Source: Elymus sibiricus | Taxonomy: Eukaryota; Streptophyta; Magnoliopsida; Poales; Poaceae | Direction of reading: 5' to 3' | Assembly: GCA_039707655.1 (NCBI GenBank) | Contig: CM077665.1 | Span: 86,181,954-86,245,953 of the forward strand | DNA length: 64,000 nt | Part shown: piece by piece, positions 36,384 through 47,731 of the stretch | Position numbering within the stretch: the first letter of the stretch is position 1 | Layout of the letters: each line of letters opens with the position of its first letter | Program-made: the position numbers and the translations under genes | Notes under the pieces: model-generated | Told to the model about the DNA's origin: nothing | Database searches by the model: none | The model's input: the letters and a program-made list of their open reading frames with translations, nothing else

Positions 36384-37199
36384 CTCCATGGCATCCATCG
36401 CCACATACTCTGCAAGCATCTCACTGTCCGCGTCCGCCATCTCTTTGGAAAAAGCAGCCACGAGTTTGGTGTGGGCGGCCGCGGTCCGGGCATTGACGAC
36501 CTCCATCTTGGCAAGGGAGGCTGTCGACGAATGTACGGCTGCCCGAGCGCTCTCAGCGATTGCCAACTCTTCGGACGTAGGTTGCCGACCGTTATCGGAG
36601 AAGGCCACTGCTATTTGTGCGGTGAACGACACGAGTTGGGCGTGGGCGACATCGTCATAGGCTTTGGCAGCCGCCATCAGGGTTACGGCGGCCGCCGAGG
36701 AACGGACAACTACTGTGCCGTTGTCACCATTTGCTATCCCGGTCGTGGATGTTGCTGCCGCCATCTCAGATGCAGCAGCTGCCCTTTCGGCGGCCGCAGC
36801 TGCCCTGTCGGAGAGTGCGGACGCGCTCAAGGATGTTGTGAGCGCATTCATGGCTGATGCAGCCGCGCTCGGGCTGGAGTGGGTCGCCGAAGTTGCCCTC
36901 ATGACGCGGATCCACGTCCCCATCTTTCACCGACGACGATTGAACCGTACAGTGGTCTTGGGGAACTATAGTGTGACAGTGTGGTTGACGCGCCGGCGGT
37001 GGACCGAAGCTTCCGGCCTAAGCCATATATGAGGATTGGCCCAAGATATTTTTATACCACATCACACACGTTTCATGATCAAGAATTGTTTGCGATGTTT
37101 TTGATTTTCATATTGCTTTGAAACGAAAAATGAAGTTACATTGGCAATTGAAGGTGTTTGGATGGCAATAACATTTATCTGCAGTGAACTTGCAACTAT

Positions 37200-39410
37200 A
37201 GGACTGTGTTAAATATGGAATTATTCAGGTTTGTTTAGGCCCTTTTAAACATTTAAAGAGTTTCTTTAGACATTTCATGTGCATAGTTCAAATTTGAACT
37301 GCAGTTAAGCACATACTAGAGTGCACCTGGATGGGTTGAAAATCAACTATTTGTCACTAGATACATGTTTTGGTCCCATGCAAGAAATGGAAATTAAACG
37401 AATTCCAAACCTCTCGATATTTTGGCTCGGCCGTAGACTTTGAGAAGACGTGTTTTCAAATTCCAGTAAAGCCAAATATCGTGAGAAATTCATAAAACTT
37501 GGCATGGTGTCATGTCATGGCGCATGTGTGTTGTTGTAAAAACAATGCCTAGTTCGGGACAAGTTTTGGCACAAACCTCTTACAAACCAAAGATTCTCAC
37601 AAGAAGTCATGTGGTTCCGGTATGGAAAGTTCACATTTTATGTGCGAAACAACATCCGATGTCACTTCTTGCCTTGAATTTATTTCTAGAGTCTCCATAG
37701 AGTAACATGAATGTGTCGTGCGAAACAATGGAATCTTACACAGTTCGTTTGGCCTTTTAAGTACATTAACTAAGTTTTCTAGCCATTCAATGTGCATAAT
37801 TCAAATTTGATCTACAATCACACGGTCCAGCTCATGAAAATATGTCGAAAAACCATATACGTTTCCCTGGCTGCATGTTTAGGTCTCACACAAGAAATGT
37901 GAGTGAATTTCAAACATATCATCGTCTTGGCTCGACCGCAAACATCGGGAAACTTAGTTTTTAAATTCATGTAAATGCAAACCTCGACAGAAATTCATGA
38001 AATTTGGGGGTGCCATCAATTGCCCTGTTGTGTGTGTTGTGATACAAAAATTGCCCAATTTTGGACAAGTTTTGGCAGAAAGCCTCTTACAAATTAAACC
38101 GAAGGTTATCACAAAGAAAGTCGTGTGTGCCGATAGGGAAAATTCACATTTTATGTGCGAAACAACATCCGTTGTCTTTTCTTGCCTTGAATTTATTTCT
38201 GGAGTCACCATAGAGCAACACATGACAGTCATGATAAACTGTGTATTTTTTCCAGGGTTAGTGAGACCTATTTAACACATTAATTGAGTTTTCTAGCCGT
38301 TTAATGTGCATATAATTCTAATTTGAACTACAATCACAAGGTCCAACACATGAAAAATAGGTTGACAAAATATATGCCTTTCCCTGGATGCATGTTTAGG
38401 TCCCACGCAAGAAATGGGAATGTATTTTTAACATCTCATTGACTATTGGCTCGGCCGCAAACATTGAGATACTTGGTTTTCAAATTCCTGTAAATCCAAA
38501 ACTCGTCAGAAATTCATGAAACTTGGCATGGTGTGGTGACAAGCTTAAGGGCACACATATGTCGTGCTAAAAAAATTGTCCAAATTGGACATGTTCTTGC
38601 ACAATCCCCTTACAAATCGGAGCTCCTCACAAGAAGCTTTGTGGTTTCGATAGGGAACATTATATATGCATGTCACATATGCGGGCGAAAAGACATCTGA
38701 TGCCTCTTCTCTCCATGATTTTCTTTATAGAAACAACACAGACATGTTGGTGCGAAGTGCAAAAATATGAATAAATTAAGGGATCATCTGGCTTTTAAAT
38801 ACATTAATTAAGTTTTCGATGCATTATTTAATGTGCATAATTCAAATTTGATCTACAATCACAAGGTCCGGGGCGGCAAAATGGGTTGAAAAATCATATA
38901 TATGTGTCCTTGGATGCATGTGTTAGTGCACATGCAAGAAATGAGAACGAATTTCAAACATCTAAGCATGTTGGCTTGACCACAAACATCGAGAAACTTG
39001 GTTTCCAAATTCTCGTAAATCCAAAACTCCGTCAGAAATTCATGAAACTTGGAATGGTGTCATGACAAGGCACACATGTGCCGTGGTAAAAAAATACCAA
39101 CTTGGACATGTTTTGTACAAGCCTCTTACAAACCGGAGGTTCTCACACAATAAGCTACGTCCAGTGGTTCCGTTATGTCACATGCATGCCACATCTGCGG
39201 GTGAAATGACATCCGATGCCTCTTCTCTCCTTCATTTTTTTCTATAAACAACATAAAGCAATAGGTGTGTACTGCAAAAATATGAAATTATTAAGGGTTC
39301 GTATGGCTTTTTTATACATTAATTGAGTTTTATGTGCATTTAATGTACATAATTCAAATATGAACTACAGTCACAAGGTCTATGTTGGGCAGGGCCTCAT
39401 CATATAAAGC
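37200..39410. repeat. Tandem array of about 515-bp degenerate repeats inside the CACTA element
   Basis: The landmark aatgtgcataattcaaat recurs, with variation, near 37,274, 37,787, 38,303, 38,827 and 39,345. The landmark aaacttggcatggtgt recurs near 37,497, 38,002, 38,521 and 39,047. Spacing is 505-526 bp, so there are four full units plus a partial one. Each unit also holds tcttacaaa-cc-a and a tgcatgtttaggtc block. Units have diverged by substitutions and small indels. No coding frame runs through them. Confidence 0.8.
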
Positions 39411-39996
39411 ACAAATATGTTCTGGTATTTTTAGTGTCCACTTTGAGAGAAAGAGCAAGCATTATTAATAGCCCACAAATGCATTTTGGAACAAAAATCT
39501 GTCACTACCATCGCAAACGGGCGTATTATTTATAATTCATGGACGTTTTACATACCATTTACGTGCGGGCCACGTGTCGCTATCTGTATTGGCAAGGAGG
39601 TAGCGTGCGGACATGTGTTTGAGTAGATGGGTGGCGTGCGAGCAGTGTCCTGCGCACGCTCATCGGGGTGACGTGTCCTTTGCCAGTCGTCAAAGACGTT
39701 TCAGACCGAATACCCGTATGCAAACCGAGGGCAATTGTTCCTTCCCTACTAAGCCAAGTGAAAATCTGGCGCGAAGGAATTTTTTTCATTGCGTCATCGC
39801 AAACGGTTGTGAATGATGACCCATGTGCCCTTCCCGATGCTACACCTTGTACTGGTGCTAACTGGTGAGGTTGCCATGCATGAAAAAAAATCTGATGTGG
39901 GAAGGTAATTAAGGAGAGATATGAGTTTGGTGACCACATGAAGAAACAATGCCAAGCGCGTGAACCTCGGCAAAACACTTAAATGAAGGAAACTCA
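39411..39996. other. CACTA internal sequence without a supported gene
   Basis: It contains cgcaaacgg-type motifs (near 39,511 and 39,798) like those at the CACTA ends, but no coding frame. It continues past the solo LTR at 41777. Confidence 0.4.
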
Positions 39997-41771
39997 TGTT
40001 GTGGAACGTTGCATGGGAAACAAAAAAATTCCTACGCACACGCAAGATCTATCCATGGTGATGAGCATCTACGAGAGGGAGAGTGGATCTACATACCCTT
40101 GTAGATCGCTAAGCGGGAAGCGTTAAGAAACGCGGTTGATGTTGTCGAACGTCTTCGCGATCCAAATCGCTAGCCGTCCCGCGATCCAATCACGATCTAG
40201 CGCCGAACGGACGGCACCTCCGCGTTCAGCACACGTATAGCTCGATGACGATCTCCGCCTTCTTGATCTAGCAAGAGGGAGCGGAGAGGTAGATGGGTTC
40301 TCCGGCAGCGCGATGGCGCGGCGGGGATGATGGTGAAACTATTCCGGCAGGGCTTCGCCTAAGCACCGCCGAAACTAGAGGGAGACGATCTATTGGGGAG
40401 AGAGGGCTGCACCGTGGCTTTGTCTTGGGTGCGGCTGCCCTCTCTCCCCTCTAGTATATATAGGAGGAAGGGGAGGGGCTGGCCGACCTAGGGCTCCTCC
40501 TAGGAGTCGGCCGCAAGGAGGTGGAGGAGTCCACCTCCAATCCTACTCCTAGTAGGACTCCTTCCCTTCCCCACTTGGGGTTTCCTTTTCCCACAAGTCC
40601 AGCCACATAGGCCCTCTTGGGCTGGCCGCCCAGCCCACCAGGGGCTGGTGCGCCACCCTAAGGCCCATGTGAACCCCTTGGGGTGTGGTGGCCCCACTTG
40701 GTGGACCCCCGGAACCCATTCGTCACTCCCGGTACACTGCCGGAAATGCCCGAAATCCTTCCGGAGTTCAAACACCACTTTCCTATATATCAATCTTTAC
40801 CTCTGGACCATTCCGGAGCTCCTCGTGACGTCCGGGATCTCATCCGGGACTCCGAACAACCTTCCGTCACCACCATACATAACTCAATACTACCGAAACG
40901 TCACCAAACGTTAAGTGTGCAGACCCTGCGGGTTCGAGAACTATGTAGACATGACCGAGACACCTCTACGGTCAATAAACAATAGCGGGACCTAGATGCC
41001 CATATTGGTTCCTACATATTCTACGAAGATCTTTATCGGTTGAACCTCTATGTCAAGGATTCAGTTAATCCCGTATGCTGTTCCCTTTGTTCTTCGGTAT
41101 GTTACTTGCCCGAGATTCGATCGTCGGTATCTCTATACCTAGTTCAATCTCGTTATCGGCAAGTCTCTTTACTCGTTCCATAATACAAGATCCCGTGGCT
41201 AACACTTTAGTCACATTGCTTGCAAGGCTTATTGTGATGTTGTATTACCGAGTGGGCCCTGAGATACCTCTCCGTCATACGGAGTAACAAATCCCAGTCT
41301 CGATCCATGCCAACTCAACAGACACCTTCGGAGATACCTGTAGAGCATCTTTATAGTCACCCAGTTACATTGTGACGTTTGATACACACAAGGTATTCCT
41401 CCGGTGTCAGTGAGTTGCATGATCTCATGGTCATAGGAACAGATACTTGACATGTAGAAAACAATAGCAATAAACTGACACGATCATATGCTACGTTCAT
41501 AGTTTGGGTCTTGTCCATCACATCATTCTCCCAATGATGTGATCCCGTTATCAAATGACATCTCATGTATATGGCAGGATAACCTTGACCATCTTTGATC
41601 AACAAGCTAGTCTACTAGAGGCATACTAGGGACACAGTGTTGTCTATGTATCCACACATGCAATTGAGTTTCCAATCCATACAATTATAGCATGGACAAT
41701 AAACAATTATCATGAACAAGGAAATATAATAATAATCACTTTATTATTGCCTCTAGGGCATATTTCCAACA
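39997..41771 (-). mobile_element. Solo LTR of the Angela/WIS/BARE-1 (Copia) group
   Basis: Read on the minus strand it starts tgttggaaatatgccctaga, the hallmark start of the Angela/WIS/BARE-1 LTR, and ends ttccacaaca. Length is 1775 bp. ACTCA flanks both sides (39992-39996, 41772-41776). A TATA-like tatatatact is near 40,452-40,462 (minus). No internal domain remains. Confidence 0.88.
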
Positions 41772-41776
41772 ACTCA

Positions 41777-42304
41777 CCAACGCATGCAAGAGTTTAGTTG
41801 CTAAATCATTAAATGAAGGGACCTCAGCAACAATGCTTTGTGGACTTGAGTTGCTAAGACATTTAATACACTAAGCACCCCAAGTAAGCACCGATCGATG
41901 CATTGGCAGCAGGAGTCAGGTAAGATTCGAATCTGTCATATTGGGTAAATTTTCATTTGTCAAATTGGAAACACTAAGATTTGTGCAATTTTGCAGGAAC
42001 AAAATCACTATTACGGTGCAATTTTGCAACTGAAATTCAGTAAACATAGATTTCATTCATAGATCAAGCATTGGTCTTTGTACAAAATAGTTCAACTTGA
42101 CAGCCGAATCGAATAAACTTTTCCCAATTTGTTGCCAACCACGTACTGAAATAGCTAGTTCAACTATATATACTAGCTAATTTAAAGTAGGTGGGACAGT
42201 TCAATCATATCTATAGTTAGATGAACTGAACAAAATAGGCCCTAAATACTACTCTGGAGGAGCTTCGTGCTACTGCCAGCATCCTTCTCCTCTGTCGAGC
42301 GCGT
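41777..42304. other. CACTA internal sequence without a supported gene
   Basis: AT-rich, directly downstream of the stop of the minus-strand alanine-rich ORF. Nothing further is recognised. Confidence 0.4.
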
Positions 42305-42752
42305 TCAGTAAGAGGCAGAGGAGGAGAAGCCTACCGACGACCTGGAGGAGTTGAATTCGTCGGCTGCCGCTGCTGCCCTCCGCCGCTCCTGACGCGCCTC
42401 CTCGAAGCGGTGGGACTCGGCGTAGATCTCCTCATTCCGCGCCATAGCTGCGGCGTCTGCTGCGGCCACGGTGGCGGTGAGCCTCTTTGCATCATCGACC
42501 TGGCACTCCTCCTCCTCATATAGGAAGTTGATGTAGCGCGCTAGGCCACTAACGCAAAAGCCGAGCGGCCGTGCTTCGGCGGCGGCCTCCTCCCGCCTTC
42601 GGGCCGCGGTGGCGGAGCGGGTGATGGCCCCGACGGCTAACCGTGGGGTGGCTGCCAAGGCGGACGCTGGTGTGGTGGCGGCCAAGGAGGCAGCTGGTGG
42701 GGTGGCTAAAACGGCGGCCGACGATGGGGTGGGGGCCACGGCGGTCGCCGAC

Positions 42753-43223
42753 TGAGGGAGTCCTGGTTTAAGGGGTCCTCGGGAGGTCGACCTATTGCTT
42801 ATGGGCCGGACTATATGGGCCACTTGCCGAATACTGAATGGATTGAAGACCCTGTCTCCAAGAAGGAAGCTTCGAGAGTCGTGGCTTGTCCTCCACGTTT
42901 GGATTAGTAAATAGGCATGTTTATCCCGCCAATGTGTAACCGACCTTGTGTAAACCCTAGGTACCCTCGGCGTCTATATAAGCCGAAGGGTTTTAGGTTG
43001 TAGGCCAACAGAACTCATCTAGGGTTTTAGTCATATGATCTCGTGGTAGATCAACTCTGTAACCCTCATACTATCAATATAATCAAGCAGGACATAGGGT
43101 ATTACCTCCATAGGAGGGCCCGAACCTGGGTAAAACCTTGTCCCCTTCGTCTCCTGTTACCCTCGATTCTAGTCTCACAGCTCGGGACCCCCTACCCGAG
43201 ATCCGCCGGTTTTGACACCGACA
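42753..43223 (+). repeat. 5' LTR of the young family A element
   Basis: Starts tgagggagtcctggttta and ends gacaccgaca. A TATA box (tatataa) is at 42975-42981. The presumed primer-binding site ttggtgctttcattgaga follows; I cannot name the tRNA. Confidence 0.88.
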
Positions 43224-43269
43224 TTGGTGCTTTCATTGAGAGTTCCGCTGTGATCACCAGAAGGAATCG

Positions 43270-46200
43270 ATGGCTCGCCTTGTCATCAACGAAGAGGTCC
43301 GTAACCCGGGCACTTTCGTCCCCGGACAGATCTTCGCTTTCGGCAGCATTGTGCTGCACGCCGACCCAACCGGCCATCTGGGCCGTGTTGGAAGTTTCGC
43401 CCCTAATCAAGAGGTCAGATTCGGGAACTTAGAGTTCTCCGTAGATTCTTGGGGCGATCTATCGCTAACCGGGCTCGCAGTCTCGCCTGCTACGCCCGAA
43501 GACTCCGAGGCTTTAACCTCAGATCCATCTTTCGGCCCCGCCCACGGGATCTACCCTGGCGAGGGCCCCCCTCTTAGTCCGGATCCGGTCATAGTGCCAG
43601 ATGTCCGGACGACTGTTCTTTCCGAACACTCTCCCCGCGCGGACGCATCGAAGGTTCGCTCCAGAAGCTCTGCGCAGGCCGACTCGATCGAGCTCTCGAT
43701 ACTCAACGAGGCTCTAGATCGGATCTCGTCAATGAAGATTACCGATGATCCAACCCCGATCTGTTCTCAGATCGGGCCTCAAACGGGTCAGGACGAATTT
43801 TTTGTCCCACCCACCACCCACTTAGTAGCCACTGTCGAGGATTTAACCGACATGTTGGACTACGCCTCTGAGGAGGAAGATTACATGGATGAGGAGGATC
43901 ACGCCCTCGCCCCTGTTAACACCGGGCGATGGACTGCCACCTCCACATACGACGTCTACATGGTGGACACTCCGAAAAACGATGGCGACAAATCGGATGA
44001 AGCGCCATCAAGACGCCGAAAGCTGCATAAACGGTCAAAAGGAAAAAAGGGACAAAAATCTATCGATGGCACCGGGGACGGAGACACCCCGGAAGACATC
44101 GGCGATCCCGAAATCCCCGAACACCCGTTAGAGGGTCAGGAGAGGCCCGAAGACCGGCGCAACCCCGATGATCCAGATGATCCCGAGGACGACGACTACC
44201 TCCGCTCTATCGAGGGGGAGGACAATGCGGAAGCCGATGACTTCGCCATCCCTGATAATCCTGAAGACCAGGAGCTAGTCAGGCAGCAGCTTATAGCCAC
44301 GGCCCGCAGCCTGAAAGCAAAAGAACGTCAGCTTAAAGCCGAGCAAGATGACCTCAACGATCGATGGGCGAGAGTCCTCTCAGCCGAGGAAGGGTACGGT
44401 ACCGGTTTATCGGACCAACCTAAGAGCTATCCACGCAGAAGGCTGCTGCCACAATTCGATGACGAGCTCACTGATACGCCGTCCCCCAAACATACCCCAT
44501 ACGACAAGCCAGACCGCCCTCCTCGAGGACGGGATAGGACGGCTGACAACACCGGCTATAGGCCGACAATACCCCGAAGACGGGGAAAAGAACCACTAGA
44601 GCCCGATGACAGGTTCGACCTGCGACACGACCTGGACGATAGAGCAGGTCGTACGCGATCCATCTACGGATCCAGAGGATACTCACTTGATAGACGGGAA
44701 GGGTACATGCCTTGGTTCGACCGCAACAATGAAGGTCGGGAACGAAACCGAGCTAGGACAGACGCTGATCATCGGCGCGACATAGCTCGGGTTAGAGGCG
44801 CTGCCCACCCACTGTGTTTTACGGACGAGGTGATGCGGCATCAGTTCCCGGAAGGGTTTAAACCCGTAAACATAGAGCAATACGATGGGACAACTGACCC
44901 AACCGTATGGATCGAGGATTTCCTCCTCCACATCCACATGGCGCGAGGAGATGACCTCCACGCCATCAAGTACTTACCCCTAAAGCTCAAGGGGCCAGCT
45001 CGGCACTGGTTAAATAGCCTCCCAGAAAACTCCATTGGGTGTTGGGAGGACCTGGAAGACGCATTCCGATCTAACTTCCAGGGCACTTATGTTCGGCCGC
45101 TGGACTCCTCCGACCTGAGCAACGTCATCCAGAAGCCAGGAGAATCTGCGCGGCTATTCTGGAATCGGATTTTGACCAAGAAAAACCAGATAGTTGACTA
45201 TCCGGACGCTAAAGCAATAGCCTCCTGTAGGCACAATATTCGGGATGAGTGGCTGGCTCGTCAGCTCGGCCAGGATAAACCAAGGACAATGTCCGCTCTC
45301 ACAGCACTCATGACTCGCTTTTGCGCGGGCGAAGATAACTGGCTCGCAAGACGTAGCCACAACCCCGAAGATCCCGGAACCTCCGAAGTTCGGGACGGAA
45401 ACGGGAAACCGAAGTGCAACAAGAACAAGCGTCGGCACAATAATAGTGATGCCGATGACACGGCCGTTAACGCCGGCTTCCGCAATTCCCGGCCTGGGCA
45501 GCAGAAGAAGCCTCCTAAAGGCAAACACGATGGACCCACCCCGCTGGACAAGATCCTGGAAAGGCCTTGCCAGATCCACGACACTCAAGAGAAGCCCGCC
45601 AATCACACCAACCATAACTGTTGGGTCTTCAAACAGGCCGGCAAGCTCGCATCCGAGGACCAAGGCAAGAGCCCACGCAGCGAGGACGAGGATGAACCCC
45701 GTGCTCCGACCGGTGGCGGACAAAAGAAATTTCCTCCAGAGGTAAAAACAGTAAACATGATATACGCCACCCATATACCCAAAAAGGAGAGGAAGCGCGC
45801 CCTTCGAGATGTCTACGCCATAGAGCCTGTAGCCCCGAAGTATAACCCATGGTCGGCATACCCGATCACCTTCGATCGACGTGACCATCCGACCAGTATC
45901 CGTCATGGGGGTTCGGCCGCACTCGTCCTAGACCCGATCATAGACGGGTACCACCTCACTAAAGTCCTAATGGACGGTGGAAGTAGCCTCAATCTGATTT
46001 ACTCAGATACGGTGAAAAAGATGGGCATAGATCCGTCAAGGATCAAGCCCAGTAACACTACCTTCAAAGGAGTGATCCCAGGCGTTGAAGCCCGATGCAC
46101 AGGCTCTGTAAGCCTGGAAGTAGTGTTCGGCTCACCCGATAACTTTCGAAGCGAGGACTTGATCTTTGACATCGTACCTTTCCGCAGCGGCTATCACGCC

Positions 46201-46470
46201 CTGCTCGGCCGTACAGCGTTCGCTCGCTTTAACGCCGTCCCGCACTACGCATACCTCAAGCTCAAGATGCCCGGCCCTAGGGGGGTCATTACTGTCAATG
46301 GCAACACAGAGCGCTCCCTCCGGACTGAGGAACATGCGTTGGCCCTGGCGGCCGAATTCCATTACACCGATGATTGGCAAGCGCTGACATCTGCCGTAAG
46401 GGCACCCAAGGATGGGAAGCGAGCTCGGTCTCAATCCGAAGTACCAGAACCTTCCTCTCCCCACAAATAG
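43270..46470 (+). CDS. Gag-protease polyprotein, Gypsy type, intact (1066 residues)
   Basis: One unbroken frame starts at ATG 43270, 47 bases after the LTR. An N-terminal region unique to this family is followed by long acidic and basic low-complexity linkers (about residues 200-500). The Retrotrans_gag core lies around residues 511-697 (FKPVNIEQYDGTTDPTVWIE, then GPARHWLNS). A Cys/His-containing segment (CQIHDTQ...NHNCWVFK) may act as the nucleic-acid-binding finger. A retropepsin follows, with DGGSS at about residue 902 and LLGRTAFARF after it. The frame ends soon after protease, so there is no pol. Gag would form the particle and protease would mature it; replication enzymes must come from another element. 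Confidence 0.88.
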   Translation: MARLVINEEVRNPGTFVPGQIFAFGSIVLHADPTGHLGRVGSFAPNQEVRFGNLEFSVDSWGDLSLTGLAVSPATPEDSEALTSDPSFGPAHGIYPGEGPPLSPDPVIVPDVRTTVLSEHSPRADASKVRSRSSAQADSIELSILNEALDRISSMKITDDPTPICSQIGPQTGQDEFFVPPTTHLVATVEDLTDMLDYASEEEDYMDEEDHALAPVNTGRWTATSTYDVYMVDTPKNDGDKSDEAPSRRRKLHKRSKGKKGQKSIDGTGDGDTPEDIGDPEIPEHPLEGQERPEDRRNPDDPDDPEDDDYLRSIEGEDNAEADDFAIPDNPEDQELVRQQLIATARSLKAKERQLKAEQDDLNDRWARVLSAEEGYGTGLSDQPKSYPRRRLLPQFDDELTDTPSPKHTPYDKPDRPPRGRDRTADNTGYRPTIPRRRGKEPLEPDDRFDLRHDLDDRAGRTRSIYGSRGYSLDRREGYMPWFDRNNEGRERNRARTDADHRRDIARVRGAAHPLCFTDEVMRHQFPEGFKPVNIEQYDGTTDPTVWIEDFLLHIHMARGDDLHAIKYLPLKLKGPARHWLNSLPENSIGCWEDLEDAFRSNFQGTYVRPLDSSDLSNVIQKPGESARLFWNRILTKKNQIVDYPDAKAIASCRHNIRDEWLARQLGQDKPRTMSALTALMTRFCAGEDNWLARRSHNPEDPGTSEVRDGNGKPKCNKNKRRHNNSDADDTAVNAGFRNSRPGQQKKPPKGKHDGPTPLDKILERPCQIHDTQEKPANHTNHNCWVFKQAGKLASEDQGKSPRSEDEDEPRAPTGGGQKKFPPEVKTVNMIYATHIPKKERKRALRDVYAIEPVAPKYNPWSAYPITFDRRDHPTSIRHGGSAALVLDPIIDGYHLTKVLMDGGSSLNLIYSDTVKKMGIDPSRIKPSNTTFKGVIPGVEARCTGSVSLEVVFGSPDNFRSEDLIFDIVPFRSGYHALLGRTAFARFNAVPHYAYLKLKMPGPRGVITVNGNTERSLRTEEHALALAAEFHYTDDWQALTSAVRAPKDGKRARSQSEVPEPSSPHK

Positions 46471-47731
46471 GGACTCGCCCCCCATCGCCCGGCCCTAGAA
46501 CCGGCGAAGTACGTGCCAAGGAGGCACAACTTCGCGCTCAAAATTCCATGGGCGGCGGTGGGGAAAAAATTATTCAAGGGTATGTGTTCGGCTAGACCAA
46601 ACTATCACCATCAACATGTCTTCGGACACACTACAGGTACCATAAAGTACCTGCTACGGCGTAAAGCTCATTCATATTCCGGCGACTTCTTAAGACTTTT
46701 TTCCAAGGTCCGCTCGCCGAACATTACACCCATCGCGGTATACAACCCCTTGGGAGACGCAGGAGCGGACAAGCGACAGGGCACATCGACGATGTCAGGT
46801 CACCTATCGAAGACCCTTGGTACAACCCCTCCTGTAAGGTTTATATTTCATTTTTAATACCTGTAAACAGTTGCATCGGCAATTTGAATAATAAGAGTTG
46901 TTGAGTAAAATACAGATGTATCATGCATGATCACTTCGCTGTTTTTGGCGCACTCTCTATTTCTCCCTCCCTTCCATCGAACCTGTCTGGTATACTCTGA
47001 GATGCAACCGGCCAACTATAGACCGGGGGCTCGAATTAAAGAAAATCGCCCTAAGCACAAACTGATTTTTGCGTTCGGCGTCTTGGAATTCTGCTTTATA
47101 TGCATTGGTTCCGAACTATGTCTTGGGTCAATAGTTGGGTTGCCCGGCTCCTGTGCTTGCCCCTTTATGTTCCGCTTGTTCGGCTAAAAGAGCAAAGGGA
47201 GCACCGCTGCGATTGTGCTTCCGGCTAGTCTAGTCAAGCACCTCAGCGGAGAAAGCCGAAAACTGACTGTCATGGTATGCGAGAACCGGTCTGCGAATCC
47301 GAGCTTAACTAGATCTCATCAGAGGTTATTCCGTGTCATACGATGGGTTTGGTATTAGTACAAACCAGGTGATATAGGCCTCGGCCACGGGTCATCCAAA
47401 CATCACAAACACCTGGGGGCTAGTTATCAGTCCCCTGCACTCCTTTCTCGCGCCCCTACGGCTAAGTGAAAGCAATAAAGCATTATGGTCCGATTGCCTT
47501 GTCCGCCCCACACTACCGCCTTCGGGTACCGATAGTTCGGCTAAGGGTCACAGTGCGTTGGCAGAGACACCCCGCGTAGTATCTACATGGGGGCTAAAGC
47601 CGATGACTCGCCGCTTTCAGTTTTAATGGCCACAAAGGAGTTATAAAGGATGCAAAAACTATAAGACATGATAAACCATGCATCTTTAATATACATACGC
47701 GTTAAAAGGTCTTCGGACATAATACAACACT
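46471..47731 (+). other. Noncoding segment between convergent genes of family A
   Basis: It lies between the gag-protease stop and the end of the antisense gene. It is conserved with the old copy (25,767-26,726 and 54,392-54,641), so it may carry cis signals such as poly(A) sites for both transcripts. No coding frame is supported. Confidence 0.55.

Larger units (their letters stand above)
29847..36923 (-). pseudogene. Alanine-rich ORF split by family B copy 2
   Basis: From ATG 36923 the minus-strand frame stays open to 36384. It reaches the CTCCA target duplication and, if the 6.45-kb insertion is removed, continues in frame from 29932 to TAG at 29847-29849. The intact protein would have been about 208 residues. 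It is strongly alanine-rich and helical (AAAAAERAAAASEMAAATS), resembling the other CACTA alanine-rich ORFs in composition, with an acidic end. The exact in-frame rejoining shows that the ORF was real before the insertion. Function is unknown. Confidence 0.55.

Noticed and set aside
37200..39410. Regular repeats that might suggest a CRISPR-like or satellite array
   Set aside because: The genome is a plant, units are about 515 bp and diverged, and there are no short identical repeats with spacers; described as a transposon-internal tandem array.
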